From Methanoculleus taiwanensis (lineage in GTDB: Archaea > Halobacteriota > Methanomicrobia > Methanomicrobiales > Methanoculleaceae), in assembly GCF_004102725.1 (NCBI RefSeq), contig NZ_LHQS01000003.1, forward strand, positions 115,752 to 179,751: DNA of 64,000 nt, given 5' to 3'. The position numbers and the translations under genes are program-made. A model generated the notes under the pieces. That model was not told the DNA's origin. It saw only the letters and a list, made by a program, of their open reading frames with translations, and ran no database searches. The first letter of the stretch is position 1, and every line of letters begins with the position of its first letter. This document shows positions 8,788 to 17,402 of the stretch, piece by piece.

Positions 8788-9773
8788 TGCGGATCGCAAT
8801 CCTCGGTTTCGGCTCGGTCGGCCGGGGCATCGCCCGGGCGATTCTCCAAAAAGATCTCGGGATCACCGTCACGGGACTCGCCGACTCAAAGAGCGGCCTT
8901 ATCGACCCGGACGGTATCGATATCGAGGCGGCACTCGCACGAAAGCAGGAGACCGGCGCTCTCGGCGACCCTGCAGTCCGGCCGATCGACGTCGTCAGAG
9001 ACGCAGAGTACGACGTTCTCGTCGAGGTGACGCCGACAGACGCCGTAACCGGCGAGCCGGCGCTGACGCATATCAGGACCGCGATCGAACTCGGCAGACA
9101 TATCGTCACGTCGAATAAAGGGCCGATAGCCGTCGCATACGCCGATCTTGCGGCCGCCGCAGAGAAGCGGGGCGTCTGCCTGAAGTACGAAGCGACCGTC
9201 TGCGGCGCGATCCCCCTCATCCATGGCATCGGCGAAGGACTCGCCGGGAACAGCGTCTCACGCCTCTACGGCATCTTCAACGGCACCTGCAACTTCATCC
9301 TGACCCGGATGTCAGAGGAAGGGCTGACGTACGAGCAAGCGCTCCTCGAGGCGCGCGAGCTCGGCTATGCCGAGGCCGACCCGACCTACGACGTCAAGGG
9401 GATCGACGCCGCGATCAAGCTCGTGATCCTCGCAAACACCGTCTTTCAGAGACAGAGCACACTTCAGGATGTCGATATCACCGGTATCGACCAGCTCACC
9501 CCCGAAGCGCTCAGGCTTGCAGAGGAGCAGGAGTGCACGATACGGCTGATCGGTGAGATCGCACCGGCAGAGAATATCCTCCGAGTCTCCCCGCGGATCC
9601 TCCAGAAGTCCCATCCCCTCGTGGTCGAGGGGACGCTCAACGCCGTGACCGTGGAGACGGACATGGCAGGCGAGATAACGCTCATCGGCAAAGGAGCAGG
9701 CTCGATCGAGACGGCAAGCGCCGTCATCGGTGACCTCATCTTCATCCGCGACAGGTATGTCAAGGGTACTTGA
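8787..9773 (+). CDS. hom: Homoserine dehydrogenase
   Basis: Reduces aspartate semialdehyde to homoserine with NAD(P)H, the branch point to threonine and methionine. The Rossmann motif GFGSVG lies at residues 7-12, and the catalytic domain includes GIFNGTCNFILTRM and the EARELGYAEADPTYDVKGIDAAIKL signature region. At 328 residues it has no C-terminal ACT domain, which is supplied by the overlapping upstream gene. The following gene starts 17 bp inside its 3' end. Confidence 0.95.
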   Translation: MRIAILGFGSVGRGIARAILQKDLGITVTGLADSKSGLIDPDGIDIEAALARKQETGALGDPAVRPIDVVRDAEYDVLVEVTPTDAVTGEPALTHIRTAIELGRHIVTSNKGPIAVAYADLAAAAEKRGVCLKYEATVCGAIPLIHGIGEGLAGNSVSRLYGIFNGTCNFILTRMSEEGLTYEQALLEARELGYAEADPTYDVKGIDAAIKLVILANTVFQRQSTLQDVDITGIDQLTPEALRLAEEQECTIRLIGEIAPAENILRVSPRILQKSHPLVVEGTLNAVTVETDMAGEITLIGKGAGSIETASAVIGDLIFIRDRYVKGT

Positions 9774-10938
9774 ACGAAGGAAACAGTTCCTGCGGCAGAT
9801 GCGTCAGCTGACGCTTGAAAACGGCTACTTTACGGTGACGGATATCGCGGACGTAACGGACGTTCCCCGGAGCACCGTCCAGGACTGGATCAACCGCCTC
9901 GTGGAAGAGGGGTGCGTAGTTCTTCGCGAAGAGAAACGGGGGCGGCATCCGGCAGAGTACATGGCGACCAGCGTCATGCCGACGAGCACCTGCCGCCGCA
10001 TCTTCACCACCATCGACGGCGACTGCGTCGAGATCTATCACGAGTGCATGAGCGGCGGATGCGCCGCCTTCTGCGCCTTCCACCACACCCGGGCGGGCGG
10101 CGCCCTCACCCGGATTCAGCGGGACGGTACGCTCCTTCGCGAGCGCGCACGCCTCGGCCACCAGGATATCGTCATAGGGCTCGACCCGAACGCCGCGGTC
10201 GGCATCGCCGGCATTCAGCGGGACGGGGAGTATATCGTCCAGCACATCAAGTGTATCGGCGGGCCTGCCTACTCCCTGACCGATATGATCTCGCTTGCAG
10301 ACGGCGTCTGCGAGGTGCGGGTTCACCGCACCGGCGCTCTCGTCGAGGGCGACGTCATCACCCGCGCACTCTCCTATGTAGCCATCGGGATCGACGATAC
10401 CGATACCCGAGAAGAAGGAGCCACCTTTGCCCTCGCGCTCGCACTGCTCCAGCATATGAGCCGGATCGACGGCATCCTTCCGATCGGGCACCGCGTGGCG
10501 ATGCTCAACCCGAACCTCGAACCGAGGACGGCGGGCAACTCCTGCAGCTGCATCGAACTCGCGGTCGAGCCCGCCCTGCTCGAGCATATCGCCGGGACGG
10601 CGGCCCGCTTCGTCGCGGGCGAAGCGCTCTCTCCTGACTGGGGGATCGCCGTCAAAGAGGGGTTCATCGTCCCGAAGGCCATGCGGGAGTACGGGAGGCG
10701 CGTCCGGAAGACCGTCACCGACCGGGACGACGCCGAGTCGATCGCGGCAGCGCACGGCATACGCCTGATCGGCGGACGGGGCGTCATCGGAGCGCTTGCC
10801 GCGGTCTCCCTCATCGGGCTTCCGCATACCGTTCTCCTCGACCCGGGGCGGGAGATCGGTGCGGAGGGGGAGGACGCGGCAGGGACGTCCGCCGGAACCG
10901 ACGAACAGGAGACGCTACCAACACAGTTTATATTGTAG
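9757..10938 (+). CDS. wHTH plus IDDTD-domain protein (methanogenesis marker 11/TiaS-like fold)
   Basis: A 393-residue protein in three parts. An N-terminal winged helix (about 1-60) contains FTVTDIADVTDVPRSTVQDWI. A Cys/His-rich segment (HECMSGGCAAFCAFHH) could hold a metal or Fe-S cluster. The C-terminal half carries AIGIDDTDTREEGATFAL, the nucleotide-binding IDDTD signature shared by tRNA-Ile agmatidine synthase TiaS and methanogenesis marker protein 11. The ATG at 9757 is preferred over 9730 because the helix-turn-helix starts right after it. It overlaps hom by 17 bp. Function is unknown; it may be a DNA-binding regulator with a catalytic module. Confidence 0.75.
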   Translation: MSRVLERRKQFLRQMRQLTLENGYFTVTDIADVTDVPRSTVQDWINRLVEEGCVVLREEKRGRHPAEYMATSVMPTSTCRRIFTTIDGDCVEIYHECMSGGCAAFCAFHHTRAGGALTRIQRDGTLLRERARLGHQDIVIGLDPNAAVGIAGIQRDGEYIVQHIKCIGGPAYSLTDMISLADGVCEVRVHRTGALVEGDVITRALSYVAIGIDDTDTREEGATFALALALLQHMSRIDGILPIGHRVAMLNPNLEPRTAGNSCSCIELAVEPALLEHIAGTAARFVAGEALSPDWGIAVKEGFIVPKAMREYGRRVRKTVTDRDDAESIAAAHGIRLIGGRGVIGALAAVSLIGLPHTVLLDPGREIGAEGEDAAGTSAGTDEQETLPTQFIL

Positions 10939-11081
10939 CAGACCCAATACCAACGTTCAGTTGTGTGTACGTAACTGTGTGATCGCTCGCGGGTGTGCAG
11001 CACTTTTGATACGGGAGCATATCACGCGAGGATCGCCTGTCAGAATACCGCTCTATCAAGTAAATACACAAAAGGTACGGA

Positions 11082-12668
11082 ATGCATATGCAGTTTCAGG
11101 ATTTTAATTTCACACCGGAGATATTGAAGGCTATCGAAGATATGGGATTCGAGGAACCGAGCCCCATCCAGACGCTCGCCATCCCCCCCATCTCTGCCGG
11201 CAGGGATGTAACCGGCCAGGCGCAGACCGGCACGGGCAAGACGGCCGCATTCGGGCTGCCGCTTCTCGAGAAGATGGACCCGGCCGATCGCAACGTCCAG
11301 GCGATCGTGCTCTGCCCTACGCGGGAACTTGCCATCCAGGTCGCCGAGGAGTTCCAGAAACTCCTGAAGTACCGGAGGGGCATCAACGTTCTCCCGGTCT
11401 ACGGCGGCCAGCCTATCGAACGGCAGCTCAAGGCTCTCCGGCAGGGAGTGCAGGTCGTCATCGGAACGCCGGGGCGCGTGATCGACCACCTCGAGCGGGG
11501 CACCCTCTCACTGAACCACGTCAAGATCGCAGTCCTCGACGAGGCCGACCAGATGCTCGATATGGGCTTCCGGGAGGATATCGAGACGATCCTCGACGAA
11601 ACCCCGGCAAAGCGGCAGATGGTGCTCTTCTCCGCGACGATGCCAAAGCCCATCTTAGAGATCTCACGCCGGTTCCAGACGAACCCGGAGTTCCTGCAGG
11701 TCGCCCACCGCGAGATGACGGTTCCGCAGGTCGAGCAGTCCTACATCGAGGTGCGGGAACGCGATAAACTCGAGGTGCTCTCCCGGCTGATGGACATTCA
11801 CGATCCCAAGCTCGCCCTCATCTTCTGCAATACGAAGCGCAAGGTGGACGATCTCATTCAGCACCTGCAGACCCGCGGGTACTTTGCAGAGGCCCTCCAC
11901 GGGGATATGAAGCAGACGCAGCGCGACCGCGTAATGGCAAAGTTCAGGGGCGGTTCGATCGATATCCTCGTGGCGACCGACGTTGCGGCACGCGGTATCG
12001 ACGTCGAGAACGTCGATGTGGTCTTCAACTTCGACGTCCCCCAGGATACCGAGTACTACGTCCACCGTATCGGCAGGACGGCACGAGCGGGCAGGGCCGG
12101 CATGGCAATCACTTTCGTCGCCCCGAAGGAGATCTACAAACTCCGCGAGATCCAGAAGTTCGCCAATATCCGGATCACCAAGATCCCGGTGCCGACCCTG
12201 ACGGACGTCGAAGAGACGAAGACCCGAGTCTTCCTCGACAAGGTCAAGACCACCATCCAGGAAGGAGATATCGATAAGTACATCCGGATCATCGAGCAGG
12301 TGATGGAAGAGGAGTTCACCTCCACCGAGATCGCCGCCGCACTCCTCAAGTTCGAGCTCGAACCGCGCCAGGAGGCCGCTCCTATCCAGGAGACTCGCAT
12401 CGCCGAAACCGGAGCAGAGCCCGGGATGGTTCGGCTGTTCATCAACGTCGGGAGGAGCCACAATGTCGGACCCGGCGATATCGTCGGGGCAATCGCCGGG
12501 GAGACCGACGTTCCGGGCAAGGCGATCGGGGCGATCCGTATTCACGAGGGATACTCCTTCGTCGAGGTGCCGGAAGAATACGGCCAGCACGTTCTCTCAG
12601 TGATGAAGGGACGGACAATCCGGGGGCACGAGATCGACATCACCCCGGCGCAGGGCAGACAGCGGTAG
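11082..12668 (+). CDS. DEAD-box ATP-dependent RNA helicase with DbpA-type RNA-binding tail
   Basis: A 528-residue helicase with the full motif set: Q motif around PSPIQ, AQTGTGKT (Walker A), PTRELA, TPGR, DEAD, SAT, ATDVAARGID and HRIGRTARAGR. The C-terminal 80 residues (VRLFINVGRSHNVGPGDIVG to GHEIDI) form the DbpA/CsdA RNA-binding domain known from bacterial cold-shock and ribosome-assembly helicases. It probably remodels structured RNA in ribosome assembly or decay. The start ATG has an AAAGGT site. It is followed 3 bp later by the UDG-like gene. Confidence 0.95.
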   Translation: MHMQFQDFNFTPEILKAIEDMGFEEPSPIQTLAIPPISAGRDVTGQAQTGTGKTAAFGLPLLEKMDPADRNVQAIVLCPTRELAIQVAEEFQKLLKYRRGINVLPVYGGQPIERQLKALRQGVQVVIGTPGRVIDHLERGTLSLNHVKIAVLDEADQMLDMGFREDIETILDETPAKRQMVLFSATMPKPILEISRRFQTNPEFLQVAHREMTVPQVEQSYIEVRERDKLEVLSRLMDIHDPKLALIFCNTKRKVDDLIQHLQTRGYFAEALHGDMKQTQRDRVMAKFRGGSIDILVATDVAARGIDVENVDVVFNFDVPQDTEYYVHRIGRTARAGRAGMAITFVAPKEIYKLREIQKFANIRITKIPVPTLTDVEETKTRVFLDKVKTTIQEGDIDKYIRIIEQVMEEEFTSTEIAAALLKFELEPRQEAAPIQETRIAETGAEPGMVRLFINVGRSHNVGPGDIVGAIAGETDVPGKAIGAIRIHEGYSFVEVPEEYGQHVLSVMKGRTIRGHEIDITPAQGRQR

Positions 12669-12671
12669 GGG

Positions 12672-13379
12672 ATGAGCCCGACCCCCTTTTCCGCAGATAC
12701 CGTCCGTAAACGCTACCAACACTATATCGAGGAGCAGGAGCGCCTGCATCGGCGAGACCTCCGCGCTCTCCTCCGCCTCGACATCATTCCTTCCGAGACC
12801 TATGCCGTCTACGAGCGATGGCTGCCGGAGGACGGTGTCGACATGCTTCTCATCGCCGAGGCACCGCCGTGGCGGGGCGTCGGGGATCCGCACCGGTACC
12901 GCTATTTTTACAATCCGGATCAGGCGCCCATTACCGGGATGAGCCGGGAGATCTTTGCCGGTCTCGGGATCCGGGGCGGCACGAAACAGGAGTGCCTCGA
13001 GGCATTTCGGCAGCGCGGCCTCTTTCTGACGGATACCATCAAGTGCATCGTCAACAAAGACCTTCGTGCCCATATTCCGCGATCCCTGATCGAGTACAGC
13101 GCAAGAACGCTCCTTGCCGATGAGATCGGGCGGCTCGACCCCGGCACGATCGGCCTGCTCGGTTCGACGGCGCTGCATGCTCTCGCGTCCATCGAGCCGT
13201 ATGCAAGCGAGTTCGGGGACAGCAGGACGATCAGAGATGCCGTGCTCCGCCAGCGCGAGCAGGTGTTCCGCATCGACGGACGGTCGGTTATCGTCTCGCC
13301 GTACCCGAGTGTGCGGAACGACCGGCGGGCGATCACCGAAGCGTTCCGGCTGCTCGGAGAGCATACGCGCCGAAGATAG
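12672..13379 (+). CDS. Uracil-DNA-glycosylase-like superfamily protein, function uncertain
   Basis: A 235-residue protein with the overall motif spacing of the UDG fold: a first loop LLIAEAPPWRG followed by an aromatic-rich stretch (RYRYFYNPD), an internal FLTDTIKCIVNKD strand, and a late SPYPSVRN loop in the place of the H-S-P-x loop. The catalytic residues of classic UDG are not clearly present, so it may act on another base or not be a glycosylase. It lies 3 bp behind the DEAD-box helicase and is probably co-transcribed. Confidence 0.6.
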   Translation: MSPTPFSADTVRKRYQHYIEEQERLHRRDLRALLRLDIIPSETYAVYERWLPEDGVDMLLIAEAPPWRGVGDPHRYRYFYNPDQAPITGMSREIFAGLGIRGGTKQECLEAFRQRGLFLTDTIKCIVNKDLRAHIPRSLIEYSARTLLADEIGRLDPGTIGLLGSTALHALASIEPYASEFGDSRTIRDAVLRQREQVFRIDGRSVIVSPYPSVRNDRRAITEAFRLLGEHTRRR

Positions 13380-13409
13380 AGATTATATATAGAAGGTGCT
13401 CCGGAGAGA

Positions 13410-14810
13410 GTGCCGATGACCTCTCCTGCAGGCAGGCGGAACGCACTTATCACCGTGGCGCTCGCCTCGTCCCTGGCACCCTTCATGGTGGCGGGCACCA
13501 TCGTTGCGATCCCGACGATCGGCGAAGAGTTCGCCGTCGATCCGGTGACGCTGAGCTGGGTGCCGACGGCATTCTTCCTCGCAGCGGCCATGTTCCTCGT
13601 TCCGTTCGGGAGAGTTGCCGACATCTACGGAGTTAAAAAGGTCTTTTCGATCGGGGTCGCGGTCTATTTCGCTTCAGCTCTCCTTGCCGCCGCCGCACCA
13701 TCCGCCCCCATCCTGATAGGCGCAAGATTCTTCACCGGCGTCGGGGCGGCGATGATCTTCGGCACGTCCTTCGCTCTTTTAAGCCTGGTATTGCCTGATA
13801 CTGAACGGGGGACGGCGCTCGGCACGAACATCGCCGCGACGTATACCGGGTTCGCCCTCGGATTTCTGCTCGGCGGTCTTCTCACAACCTACCTCTCCTG
13901 GAGAGCGATCTTCCTCCTCATCATCCCGGTAACGGTGCTGGTGCTCTGGCTCATCCGCACGAGGCTCACCGGGGAGTGCGCCCTCTCGCGTGGGAAACAC
14001 CTCGACCTGCCCGGCGCCGTCTTAAACATCACCATGCTGCTCCTCATCATGGTCGGTTTCTCGATCCTCCCCGAGCCGGCGGGTATCCTTGCCCTGCTCC
14101 TCGGGCTCGTCACCCTCGGCGTCTTTGCCGCCTGGGAGCGTCGGAGCGAAAGTCCCATCATCGACCTCCGCCTTCTTGCCCGGAACCGATGTTTTGCGCG
14201 CACCATGGCCTCGGTGCTGATCTACAACACAGCAACATTCGCCGGGATCTACCTCTTCAGCCTGTACCTGCAGTACATACGAGGGCAGAGCCCGGAGGCG
14301 GTCGGCCTCATCCTCCTCGTCTCAACGCTGATTACGGCATTCCTCGTACGATTCTCGGGGAAACTTGCAGATCTCGCACGACCGCATCTGGTCGCGAGCG
14401 GCGGTATCGTCGTTACGGCCGCAGGAATCCTCCCGCTCACCGGCCTCAACACGGCAACGCCACTTGCGATTGTACTCTTCGCACTGGTGATGCTCTCCGC
14501 AGGGCTCGCCTTCTTTCAGCCCCCCATCTACACCGCAGCCATCGGGGCTGTCGAGCGGGAGATGTACGGCGTGGCATCCGGCATGGTCGAGACGATGCGC
14601 CTCCTCGGGATGACCGTCAGCATGGCCGTCACCATCATCGTCTTCGCCGTATACTTCGGCGGGTCGGCGATCGGCCCTGCGACCTTCCCGATGCTCCTCG
14701 AGAGCATGCGGGTAATTTTCGTCATCTTTCTCATCCTGACAATCCTCGCTCTCCTCACCACGCTGCTCGGAGAGCGGGCGGCACGGCGGCGTCAGGAGCG
14801 GGAAGGGTGA
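13410..14810 (+). CDS. MFS transporter, DHA2-type drug:H+ antiporter family
   Basis: A 466-residue polytopic membrane protein with about 14 hydrophobic segments. The N-half has the MFS motif A equivalent GRVADIYGVKK, and the motif C-like segment GFALGFLLGGLL lies around residues 148-160. Charged loops separate the helix bundles. The family exports drugs or other small molecules; the substrate cannot be told from sequence. A TATA box (ATTATATATA, about 13381-13390) lies 20-25 bp before the GTG at 13410, which suggests a leaderless start; the ATG at 13416 has GGAGAG in front and is the alternative. The 3' end overlaps the opposing PHP gene by 19 bp. Confidence 0.9.
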   Translation: MPMTSPAGRRNALITVALASSLAPFMVAGTIVAIPTIGEEFAVDPVTLSWVPTAFFLAAAMFLVPFGRVADIYGVKKVFSIGVAVYFASALLAAAAPSAPILIGARFFTGVGAAMIFGTSFALLSLVLPDTERGTALGTNIAATYTGFALGFLLGGLLTTYLSWRAIFLLIIPVTVLVLWLIRTRLTGECALSRGKHLDLPGAVLNITMLLLIMVGFSILPEPAGILALLLGLVTLGVFAAWERRSESPIIDLRLLARNRCFARTMASVLIYNTATFAGIYLFSLYLQYIRGQSPEAVGLILLVSTLITAFLVRFSGKLADLARPHLVASGGIVVTAAGILPLTGLNTATPLAIVLFALVMLSAGLAFFQPPIYTAAIGAVEREMYGVASGMVETMRLLGMTVSMAVTIIVFAVYFGGSAIGPATFPMLLESMRVIFVIFLILTILALLTTLLGERAARRRQEREG

Positions 14811-15532
14811 CCGGCCGCCTCTTTTACCCTCTGCACGACCTTCGAAAGATGCCGGTTGACGGGGTGAGCCCTCCGGATTGTAGCGGAGGCTCCGTCCAAG
14901 GCGGTGAGAAGCGTTTTCGGGTCGTCGAAGAGCGGGATCTCGACGTAGGTGCGGGAGAGTTCATACGGCAGGTGAGCATCGGAACCCGCCGAGATCGGCT
15001 TGCCCAGCTCCTGTGCATAGGCCGCCGCCAGATCGTTCTCCGCAGGCGAAGGGTTCCGTGCGTTAAAGCCCTCGACAATATCGATCCGGTCAATGATCTC
15101 GTAGAGCGTCTCCCGGCGGATCGCCGTCGAGCGGAAGGTGCAGAACGGGTGTGGGACGACTGCAAGCGCCCCCTGATCGCGGATAGTATCGAGCGTCTCG
15201 GCGGCGCTCATGCCGGGGCGGATCTCTTCGGTGAGGAAGACGCCGATGATTTCTCCATCGTCTGTCGTGATCTCCTCAGCAAGGATCAGCGGAATGTCAG
15301 GGTCGATCTCTCGTATCCGCGTGTACGCCCGCCGTGACCCCTCGATACTGTCGTGGTCGCAGACGAGGGAAAGAACACGGTTCTTCCGCCATGCCCTGAC
15401 AAGAGCATCGATGCTCACCATCGAGTCAAGCGAGTATGCCGAGTGCACGTGCATATCGAGCCGTAAAAGATCGATCCTCCGGTCTCCCGGCGAACCTGCC
15501 GCTGCGTTACCTGTTTCCTGAATAAATGTCAT
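14792..15532 (-). CDS. PHP-domain phosphoesterase
   Basis: About 246 residues of the polymerase-and-histidinol-phosphatase fold. Metal-binding motifs appear in order: DMHVHSAYSLDS (HxH), VCDHDSIEG, LAEEIT, VPHPFCTF and GSDAHLPYE. Family members hydrolyse phosphoesters, including 3',5'-nucleoside bisphosphates and histidinol phosphate; which substrate applies here is unknown. The ATG at 15532 is chosen because GGGAG precedes it. The frame extends to 15559. Confidence 0.9.
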   Translation of the reverse strand: MTFIQETGNAAAGSPGDRRIDLLRLDMHVHSAYSLDSMVSIDALVRAWRKNRVLSLVCDHDSIEGSRRAYTRIREIDPDIPLILAEEITTDDGEIIGVFLTEEIRPGMSAAETLDTIRDQGALAVVPHPFCTFRSTAIRRETLYEIIDRIDIVEGFNARNPSPAENDLAAAYAQELGKPISAGSDAHLPYELSRTYVEIPLFDDPKTLLTALDGASATIRRAHPVNRHLSKVVQRVKEAAGHPSRS

Positions 15533-15721
15533 TCGTGCTCCCGCCTGCCGGGCGGCCACCAGAATACGGGCCGCCGCACAATACCCATATAGTTCGAGTG
15601 AAGAAAATATATCTTTTTCCGGAAATCTCTATTGCACCAAGGTGCGGGAGCGCCCCGATGCCGGGCATGCCACCAACACTTATGCCCTACAACGTTCAAC
15701 CTCCCGCACACGGTGGTACGA

Positions 15722-16387
15722 ATGAGAGAAACCCTTGGAGTGTATGTCACCTACGTCGTACAGCTCCTCATCCTCCTCAACGCCGGCATCAGCATAGCGG
15801 CAGGAAACCTCCTTTATGCCGTATCGTCACTCGGCGCATTCGGCCTGACGCTGGTCCCCTACATCCTGACAAGGAGCAGGAGAATGCAGTTTCCGTGGGG
15901 ACTCAACCTCCTGATCGCAATATCCCTGTACATGCACGTCGCCGGCCATGTCGGAGGATACTACGTGCAATACGCCCCGTACTACGACAAGGCTGCCCAT
16001 TTAATCTCGTCCGTAACCATCACGACAATCGGGCTTGTCGTCGCTCTTCTCGCCGACCGCCTCTTCAGGATGAAGATGACACGAGGGTTCATCGTCCTTT
16101 TTGCCTTCCTTCTTACCATGGCAACAGGGGCGATCTGGGAGATCTACGAGTTCGCCTTAGATCAGATCTTCGGCACGTCGCTACAGCACGGAAATATCGA
16201 TACCATGGTTGACCTCATCGTCGATATGGCCGGAGCCCTGCTCATCACCGCGCTCGGATACCTCTACCTCCGAAGTTCCTCGAAAGACGAGGTAGTAAAC
16301 AGGTTATTAACCCCGTACGTAGATGAGGCGGATACCCCGATGCACCTTGACGAATCAGAGATCGTGCTCTCGGTCCGCGAACAGTAA
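15722..16387 (+). CDS. YjdF/DUF2238-like multi-pass membrane protein
   Basis: A 221-residue protein with about six transmembrane helices. Two conserved regions resemble the YjdF/DUF2238 family: YYDKAAHLISS, and the acidic block AIWEIYEFALDQIFGTSLQHGNIDTMVDLIVDMAGALL split over a helix pair. The function of the family is unknown. The ATG at 15722 is preceded by GGTGGT and begins just before the first helix, so the longer frame from 15632 is rejected. It is followed by the phosphoesterase gene with its own TATA box. Confidence 0.75.
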   Translation: MRETLGVYVTYVVQLLILLNAGISIAAGNLLYAVSSLGAFGLTLVPYILTRSRRMQFPWGLNLLIAISLYMHVAGHVGGYYVQYAPYYDKAAHLISSVTITTIGLVVALLADRLFRMKMTRGFIVLFAFLLTMATGAIWEIYEFALDQIFGTSLQHGNIDTMVDLIVDMAGALLITALGYLYLRSSSKDEVVNRLLTPYVDEADTPMHLDESEIVLSVREQ

Positions 16388-16410
16388 CCACGGTAGTGCA
16401 CCACCCTGCA

Positions 16411-16420
16411 TTATAAATAT
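16411..16420 (+). promoter_or_regulatory. TATA box, leaderless start of the phosphoesterase gene
   Basis: TTATAAATAT lies 24-33 bp upstream of the in-frame GTG at 16444 but only a few bases before the ATG at 16423. Archaeal transcription starts about 25 bp after the box, so the ATG at 16423 would not be in the message; the GTG would be at or near its first base. Confidence 0.55.
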
Positions 16421-16443
16421 TTATGAGATCAGATAGAAAAGGA

Positions 16444-17382
16444 GTGAAGCTTTCCAGACATAATCTCCAATATCTCGGACTATTCGCCCTCGTCTTTCTG
16501 CCATCGATGTTCGGCTATATGGCATGGGAGGCGCAGGAGACCGATGTTACGGTCCTGAGCGTGGAAGGCGGCCCTGAGGGAGTTATCTTCATCTCCGACC
16601 CGCATCTCAAGGAGAGCAACATCGGTCACGTGCAGAGGACAATCGAGGAGATCAATCGCCTCGATCCCTCGCTCGTCCTGATCGGCGGAGACTTCGTCAA
16701 CGGTGACGAGTCCGACTTCTCCCTCCAGGCGGTATGGAGCGCCGTCGATGCCCCGGTATACGCGGTGCTCGGCAACCACGACTACCGGGCGGGAACCGAT
16801 GCCGGGGGCGGTTTTGCGAAAACAATCGCGCTGGCCGGCCTCGAGCTGACGGCTGAGGAGTACGACGTCAGCGCCCTGCGGGGAGACGAATCCGATCTCC
16901 GATTTGCCGACGAGCTGAGAGCGACTCTTGAGGCGAACGGGGTCAACGTACTGCAGAACGAGTACAAGATCCTCCGTGTCGGCGAGAAGGATCTCGTCCT
17001 CGTCGGCGTGGACGACGTCTGGGCAGGGATGGCGGAACCCCCGGAGGTGCCGGAGACCGACGCCTTCACCCTGTATCTCATCCACGTCCCCGACGGCAGG
17101 GCGAACTGGGACGCCGACCTCATCCTCTCCGGCCATACCCACGGCGGCCAGTTTATGTTCCCGGTTGTCCAGCAGTTCAGCGACTTCGGGTTCATGGAGG
17201 TGCGCGGCCTCATTCAGAAGGACGGAACACCGGCGACGTATATCACCCGCGGGATCTGCGGCTCGAGCCTCGGCGGGATCGATCTCCGCTTCAACAGCAG
17301 ACCCGAGATCGTGCTGATCAACCCGACGGACGAGCAACTCCGCCTCCTTGACGCGAAGACCGGCACCGTGACGGTCGGGTAG
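16444..17382 (+). CDS. Calcineurin-like metallophosphoesterase, membrane-anchored
   Basis: About 312 residues with one N-terminal helix (LGLFALVFLPSMFGYMAW) followed by the dinuclear metal motifs of the calcineurin family: FISDPHL, GGDFVNG, LGNHDY, LIHVPDG and SGHTHGGQFMFP. The arrangement matches the YkuE/LpxH-like group, which includes lipid-linked pyrophosphatases, and the anchor would place the active site at the membrane. The start is set at GTG 16444 because the TATA box sits too close to the upstream ATG at 16423. Confidence 0.88.
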   Translation: MKLSRHNLQYLGLFALVFLPSMFGYMAWEAQETDVTVLSVEGGPEGVIFISDPHLKESNIGHVQRTIEEINRLDPSLVLIGGDFVNGDESDFSLQAVWSAVDAPVYAVLGNHDYRAGTDAGGGFAKTIALAGLELTAEEYDVSALRGDESDLRFADELRATLEANGVNVLQNEYKILRVGEKDLVLVGVDDVWAGMAEPPEVPETDAFTLYLIHVPDGRANWDADLILSGHTHGGQFMFPVVQQFSDFGFMEVRGLIQKDGTPATYITRGICGSSLGGIDLRFNSRPEIVLINPTDEQLRLLDAKTGTVTVG

Positions 17383-17402
17383 AATGCCCGGCGCCGGAAC
17401 GG

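Noticed and set aside
10939..11081. Possible long structured leader of the DEAD-box helicase gene
   Set aside because: A TATA-like element at the end of the previous gene would give a leader of about 125 nt with partial inverted repeats, but no convincing conserved structure could be drawn and a nearer promoter is possible.
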